Part shown: one piece after another, positions 58,949 to 64,000 of the stretch
Layout of the letters: each line of letters begins with the position of its first letter
Numbering within the stretch: position 1 is the first letter of the stretch
Source of the DNA: Annona cherimola
Taxonomy: Eukaryota > Streptophyta > Magnoliopsida > Magnoliales > Annonaceae
Direction: 5' to 3'
Length of the DNA: 64,000 nt
Assembly (NCBI GenBank): GCA_030490835.1
Contig: CM059977.1
Span: forward strand, 25,773,335 to 25,837,334
Program-made: the position numbers and the translations under genes
The notes under the pieces: generated by a model
Told to the model about the DNA's origin: nothing
What the model saw: only the letters and a program-made list of their open reading frames with translations
Database searches by the model: none

Positions 58949-60230
58949 TTATAACTATTGATTTTCCGTCAAAATTACTAGCCCAGGCCAGCAAATTCTA
59001 GGCCTTAAATCAGTACCCAAAGCTTTCAATTAATAAATCCAAATCCAACATTCCATTGACTTCTATTAATTCTAGTGGGTGTGTGATTCTAGACATCCCT
59101 TGCTAGATCTGGTACATAGACATTAGTCACAGCAATCCATCTTCTAATACCAGAAAGCAACCGCTCAAGCCCCATTGAATGAATCATCACAGGCATCGTC
59201 GCTCAACGCCGCGGTCTTCCTCTAGATTCAATGCCTCAGCTCTCAGCCTTCTGGAGAGAAATCTGTCTTTCCAGCGATGTCATCGCACAGTGCCGACACT
59301 GCCCTGCCTCTCCTTCACCGCCAGCGCCATCGCTCTAGGGTTCTGCTAGATATCAAGTTGTGTCCAGCAGTGACAGCCGATGTCCATGATTTAAATTGGA
59401 GCCTGCAATGTTTAATCCAAGACACGATCATTTGATCATCGGCAGAAGAACACACCCCACAGCTGTCGATCACAAAAAAGTTGACTTATAAATTCTGCCG
59501 TCAATACCAGTGTCAACGGCCCATCTCGTTACATCTCCATCGATTTCTATGACCACCATGGCGAGTTGCAACCACACATCAAGTCCAATCTGCTATGCCA
59601 TCACAAATTCAAATTTCCAGTCATCGATTCAATTCTTTACTGATTCCATTAGCATGATTCATCACTGGGTGAACTGCATAGTATGAAGTTGTGAATTGGG
59701 TTGATGGTGATTGCCATGACATGCGCGCGTCGTCGTCGCTCTCGCCCGCGGTGGTCCCCCACTCCCTTCTTCATTGTCGCCATTGCCATCGACATTACCC
59801 ATATCTTTCCTTCCTCAGTTGTCTTCGGCATCCTCTACCTCCCCCGAAATCACCCGCATGTTGCAGTCCCTTCTCTTCCTTTCTTCTACCATGAAATCGT
59901 AGTCCCTAAGAGGAGCTTTGATGACAGCTATCGATTGAAATTTGTTCGACACAATATTGCTTTCGATAACTATGTGGAAGATCTAGAAATCTGATTTGGC
60001 GAGGGTTGAGATGAATTTGGAGAAAAATATTAAGAATCAAGAGAATTAAGATCTCTGTTACCATTATGACTGCCCTGACTTCACCGAACTAGCGAGCTCC
60101 CCATTAAACAGGAAATAGCTAGTGCGGGGAACGATTTCCCCAATCCAATGCCGAGAGCCAACCCATAGGAAGGGCTTCCCTGATTTTTCTCAGGGGAAGC
60201 TGCATCTCTGCCGTTCATTTGAGTTTGACG
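58949..60230. other. Unassigned non-coding or gene-fragment region
   Basis: Moderate GC with short frames on both strands (for example 59691-59994 plus) that overlap each other and have no family resemblance. No splice-consistent gene could be built. It may be an unrecognised element or captured gene pieces. Confidence 0.3.
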
Positions 60231-61070
60231 GCTAAGATTTATCAGGGTATTTTGGGTAGCTTAAAAAATCGAATGGAACGCACGGAGGGTTCCTGCTTAC
60301 TCGCACTTCTCCTCCCGTCCATCGTTCTTCCTCGTGCTCGTTTCCATCCCTGTTCGGACTATCAAATCTGTCAAACCCATGCTTGATCTTGGTTTGAAAT
60401 TGGGTATTGCTATTTTTTTTTAATCTCAGATTTGTTTTTTTTTTTCTCACCATTAAACGTATCTAGCCAATTCAATCGTGTTACATAATTGAAAAAGGGC
60501 TTGAATTTGGGGTTTCGCAATCGAATAAATCTGTCATGTGCCTATTTGAAATTTTCTTCTGCTGCCGTCTTTACCTGCTACATCTTCAGATTCAAGCCGT
60601 CCTATTTTTGCTTCCGCTGCCCATATGGATTAAGCACTCCAATTTTGGTAGCTATTTTTTTTGTTTTGTTTTGCAATTCGATGAATCCGATGGCACGATC
60701 TAGCTTGATTCAGATGCGTTTTTCAAACCCAGCTTTTAGACGGCGCATGGATAGCAGTTGCCATTGTCGCAGCCATGGTCGTCGGCGACGGTTTGGATGC
60801 CGGATATGGAGCCGTGTGGCCGGCTAGGACTATGGGGGACAGTTGGTGGTGATGGGTCATGTGGCAACTAGGGTTTCACCAGTTCGGGGAAGAAGAAGGA
60901 CTTCCGTGAAATTTACAAAAAGCCCCTTGGCTAGAGACATTTGCAAATGGATCAAGTCAAAAGTTTTTGCAAAAACCCCGAAACTACCCAGAAATTTCAA
61001 AAGAACGAAGAAAAATAATGGGCCGAGAGAAGATTAGGCCCAGAACGAGTAGTTGTATGACTAAGACCAT
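60231..61070. other. Unassigned region with short plus-strand frames
   Basis: Frames at 60489-60827 and 60843-61037 are open but show no motif. The upstream part (60290-60480) has a CT-rich, 5'UTR-like look. A gene fragment is possible; I cannot name it. Confidence 0.25.
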
Positions 61071-63054
61071 AGTCCGGCCACTAGATTAGCTCATAAACCC
61101 CAACCTAATTTTTTTAAAAAAATCGGACTAGTTTAGAAATTTCAAAATAATAAAGAAAATTACAAATATTATAAAAATATAAAACATTTTAAATAAATAT
61201 GAATAAACACAAGGTAGCTTTTTTTATTTTTTTTTATGATATTCACAAGGTAGCTATTGATGTTAAAAGGAACATGTAACAAGTTGTCTAAGAGTGACAA
61301 TATAGAAAACTTAAATTTACAAATTATAAAAATAAAGAAATTTTTTTTCTAATGGGGACCAATAGGATATAATATTTAATTTTTTAATAACTTTAAATTA
61401 TCAAGATTTTATAGTAGCATGAAAAATACAAAAACTAGATTTTGTTCAAATAAAATAATAAGAAAATTATGGCAAGCAATAGATGCTTAACTATTATTTT
61501 AATTATAGCTTTAAATATTTATTTAATTTTAAAGTTTTTCAAATCAAAATCAAAGTTTGCTTAGTTCTAAAATGAATTATTAAGTATATATATTTTGTAA
61601 AATACACAATTTTATGTAAAATATTTTTAAAAATATTAAAATTAGATGTAATAAAACATTAAACTTCCCCAACAGTTTTATCCACTAATATAAAAAATAA
61701 TAATATTTAATGGTATAAATTTAAAAGGTTTAATATCCATTCAAATAAATGGTCTAAAATAATATATTTATATATTATATTAATTGTAATTTTAAAATAT
61801 ATTTATCATTAAAAATCATTTTAAATTTTTTTGGTAATAATCATTTCATGTAAATGTATACACATGAATATTGGCAAAATAGCTTCCAATCTATAGGGAG
61901 ATTTTTACCTACATCCTTTTGGTTGGCTCTAATCACGAGAATATCTATCAACACCGGAACACGAGATGACGAGATAAGTAAATCATCCATGGCAGCCTTC
62001 CATCATTGGGGGATAATGGAACATCAAATTATAGTGCTCCCATAATGCAATAACCAAATGTGCACATGCAACAATTTTTTTTATTGATTTGATGCACGAA
62101 AATAATTTTATTGGGCTAACCTTATGATAAGTGCATAGTTTGCAACTTTGTATATATTTGTCTTTTTTTTTATTTTCACACCTATTAATTATAAATTGTA
62201 TTTAAGAGTTATATATTGATTCCTTAACTTATGAGCCTATTTGAGTCCATTACCATGTGATTATTTAGTTTCAACTTAAGAAGAATATGAAATTATTTTG
62301 TGGAATTGAATAGTTAACAGAAATTGCTATACATTGAGGTTTAGAGTTTAATGCATAAAATTTTTATAAAATTATAATTTGCGAGCTAAAAATATCATCC
62401 ATCTTTAAAAATCAAAACTCATGGTAAACTCCAAAAGCTACATGACTAGGTGTTTTTCATGCATTTCTTGAAGCATACGTCTCATTTATATGCATGTCGT
62501 GGCTGAGGTACATCGTTATAAATTTATTCATAAAATTTTAAAATTCAAAAATTTTAAATAAAAAAAAAACATGTGACTAAATTTTTAATAGCATAACAGA
62601 TAAAAGTAAATAATTAAGTACATGAATAACATTTGTATTTCTAGTTTAATTTAATTAATAATAGTAACAATAAATTACAATTATTATATTAATACTTTAA
62701 ATTTAGACGGCATAAACTATAATAATAATATTTTATAATTTTTAGAAATTTTCTTATAAAATTACAATTATATATAATCGTAACGTATATTCAAAAAAGT
62801 CAACATTTATTTTTTTCATAATTACAGTTAACAATACAATAGAGTAACATTACTAATTAAATCTAAATTATAGTTATATATAATTAATCATAATTTTAGT
62901 TTTACAGCGTCATATATATAATAATTTTAACTATTTTGTATTTTTACGTAAATTTCTATTTGCAAAAATTTTATAACAAAAGAGGATGAGTGATATAATT
63001 TTTGCTATTAAAAATGTAAATATCTTTTGTTTAAATTTAATGCCTCTAGGTAAG
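61071..63054. other. AT-rich spacer
   Basis: Very AT-rich with no gene, RNA gene or clear mobile element. A slightly more complex patch at 61860-62050 has a 63-codon frame without resemblance to known proteins. Confidence 0.5.
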
Positions 63055-63059
63055 AAATT

Positions 63060-64000
63060 TAAAATATATATGTGTCCTGTGGGCCTCCAAAAATGAATCT
63101 TTTATTTTTTGAAAATGTATACATGTCCCACGGATTTCCAAAAATGAATATTTTGTTTTCTAAAATATATATAGGTGTCCCGCGAACGTCCAAAAATGAA
63201 TATTTTGTTTCTAAAATATATATATGTGTCCCGCAGGCCTCCAAAAATGAATATTTTATTTTCTAAAAATATATGTGTGCCTTGCGGGCCTCCAAAAAAG
63301 AATGTTTTATTTTTCGAAAATATATACATGTCCCGCGGGCCTTCAAAAACGAATATTTTGTTTTCTAAAAATATATATGTGTCCCGCGAGCCTCCGAAAA
63401 TAAAAGTTTTGTTTTTCTAAAAATATATATGTGTCACGCGGGCCTCCAAAAATGAATATTTTGTTTTCTAAAAATATATATGTGTCTCGCATGCCTCCGA
63501 AAATGAATATTTTATTTTTTAAAAATATATATGTGTCTCGCGGGCCTCCGAAAATGAAAGTTTTGTTTTTCTAAAAATATATATGTGTCCCGTGGGCCTC
63601 CAAAAATGAATATTTCGTTTTCTAAAAATATATATGTGCCCCACGGGCCTCCAAAAATGAATGTTTTGTTTTTCTAAAATATATACGCGTCCCGCGGGCG
63701 TCCAAAAAATGAATATTTTATTTTTCTAAAATATATACGTGTCCCACGGGCGTCCAAAAATAAATATTTTGTTTTCTAAAAATATATATGTGTCCCTCGG
63801 GCCTTTAAAAATGAATGTTTTGTTTTTCTAAAATATATACGTGTGCCGCGGGCGTCCAAAAAATGAATATTTTGTTTTTCTAAAATATATACGTGTGCCG
63901 CGGGCGTCTAAAAATAAATATTTTATTTTCTAAAAATATATATGTGTCCCGCGGGCCTCCAAAAATGAATGTTTTGTTTTTCTAAAATATACACGTGTCC
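63060..64000. repeat. 51-bp satellite array, continues past the window
   Basis: About 18 head-to-tail units of 50-53 bp. A typical unit is GCGGGCCTCCAAAAATGAAT, then ATTTTGTTTTCTAAAAATAT, then ATATGTGTCCC. Each unit pairs a GC-rich decamer with an AT-rich stretch. Two variants alternate in the right part: one with GGCCTCCAAAAATGAA and AAAAATATATATGTG, another with GGCGTCCAAAAAATGAA and AAAATATATACGTG. Because 51 is a multiple of three, false repetitive frames run through it on both strands. Confidence 0.93.

Noticed and set aside
59649..61037. Plus- and minus-strand frames as a gene
   Set aside because: They overlap each other, lack motifs and give no splice-consistent model.
63059..63420. 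Repetitive open frames of 60-81 codons on both strands
   Set aside because: They follow from a 51-bp repeat unit (17 codons) and appear in several frames at once; they are not genes.
63060..64000. CRISPR-like regular repeat
   Set aside because: Units are contiguous with no unique spacers, and the genome is a plant; it is a satellite.

Overview
The window is nuclear DNA of a flowering plant. It carries four intron-containing plant genes with canonical GT-AG junctions, and the space between them is filled with plant transposable elements: hAT, Ty1/copia, a Ty3-like gag-only LTR element, L1 LINEs, tRNA-derived SINEs and many MITEs. The species cannot be fixed from the sequence.

Host genes. (1) 13529-16291 (+): a five-exon, 144-aa twin-CX9C protein of the CHCHD2/MIX17 family. 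(2) 18824-21938 (-): the nine-exon gene for EMC2, 300 aa, a TPR subunit of the ER membrane protein complex. (3) 39763-42996 (-), with a 5'UTR exon near 43862-44093: a three-exon, 701-aa SURP+CID protein of the CHERP type, a spliceosome-associated factor. (4) 53447-55602 (-): the two-exon gene for cytosolic ribosomal protein uL2 (RPL8), 260 aa, with telo-boxes upstream. All four frames join cleanly across the introns, so they look functional. They are unrelated housekeeping genes, not a cluster.

Layout. 1-4686: an internally deleted hAT transposase element on the minus strand, itself hit by a 1.5-kb CCGGTT-rich non-autonomous hAT. 4695-9706: a decayed copia element containing a TAGGGGTG-type hAT MITE. 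9707-11200: remnant of a minus-strand LTR element. 11357-12923: MITEs. 13.5-22 kb: the CHCH gene and EMC2 with MITE and SINE insertions between them. 23349-29372: a complete LTR element with gag but no pol. 29405-31050: foldback MITEs. 31618-37142: a very young copia element with nearly identical LTRs. 37.4-39 kb: MITEs. 39.7-44.1 kb: the CHERP-like gene. 44.1-51.1 kb: AT-rich DNA with nested MITEs, a SINE and a second CCGGTT hAT. 51577-52908: a 5'-truncated LINE with a 20-bp target duplication. 53.4-55.7 kb: RPL8. 56761-58269: a third CCGGTT hAT. 58.3-58.95 kb: a LINE end. 59-63 kb: no gene recognised. 63060-64000: a 51-bp tandem satellite running off the window.

The most notable patterns are three copies of one CCGGTT-rich non-autonomous hAT family in one window; an LTR element reduced to gag with internal minisatellites; a foldback MITE group that shares its inner arms but not its tips; a two-copy SINE family; and the 51-bp satellite. 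I found no defence system, CRISPR array, operon or biosynthetic cluster.
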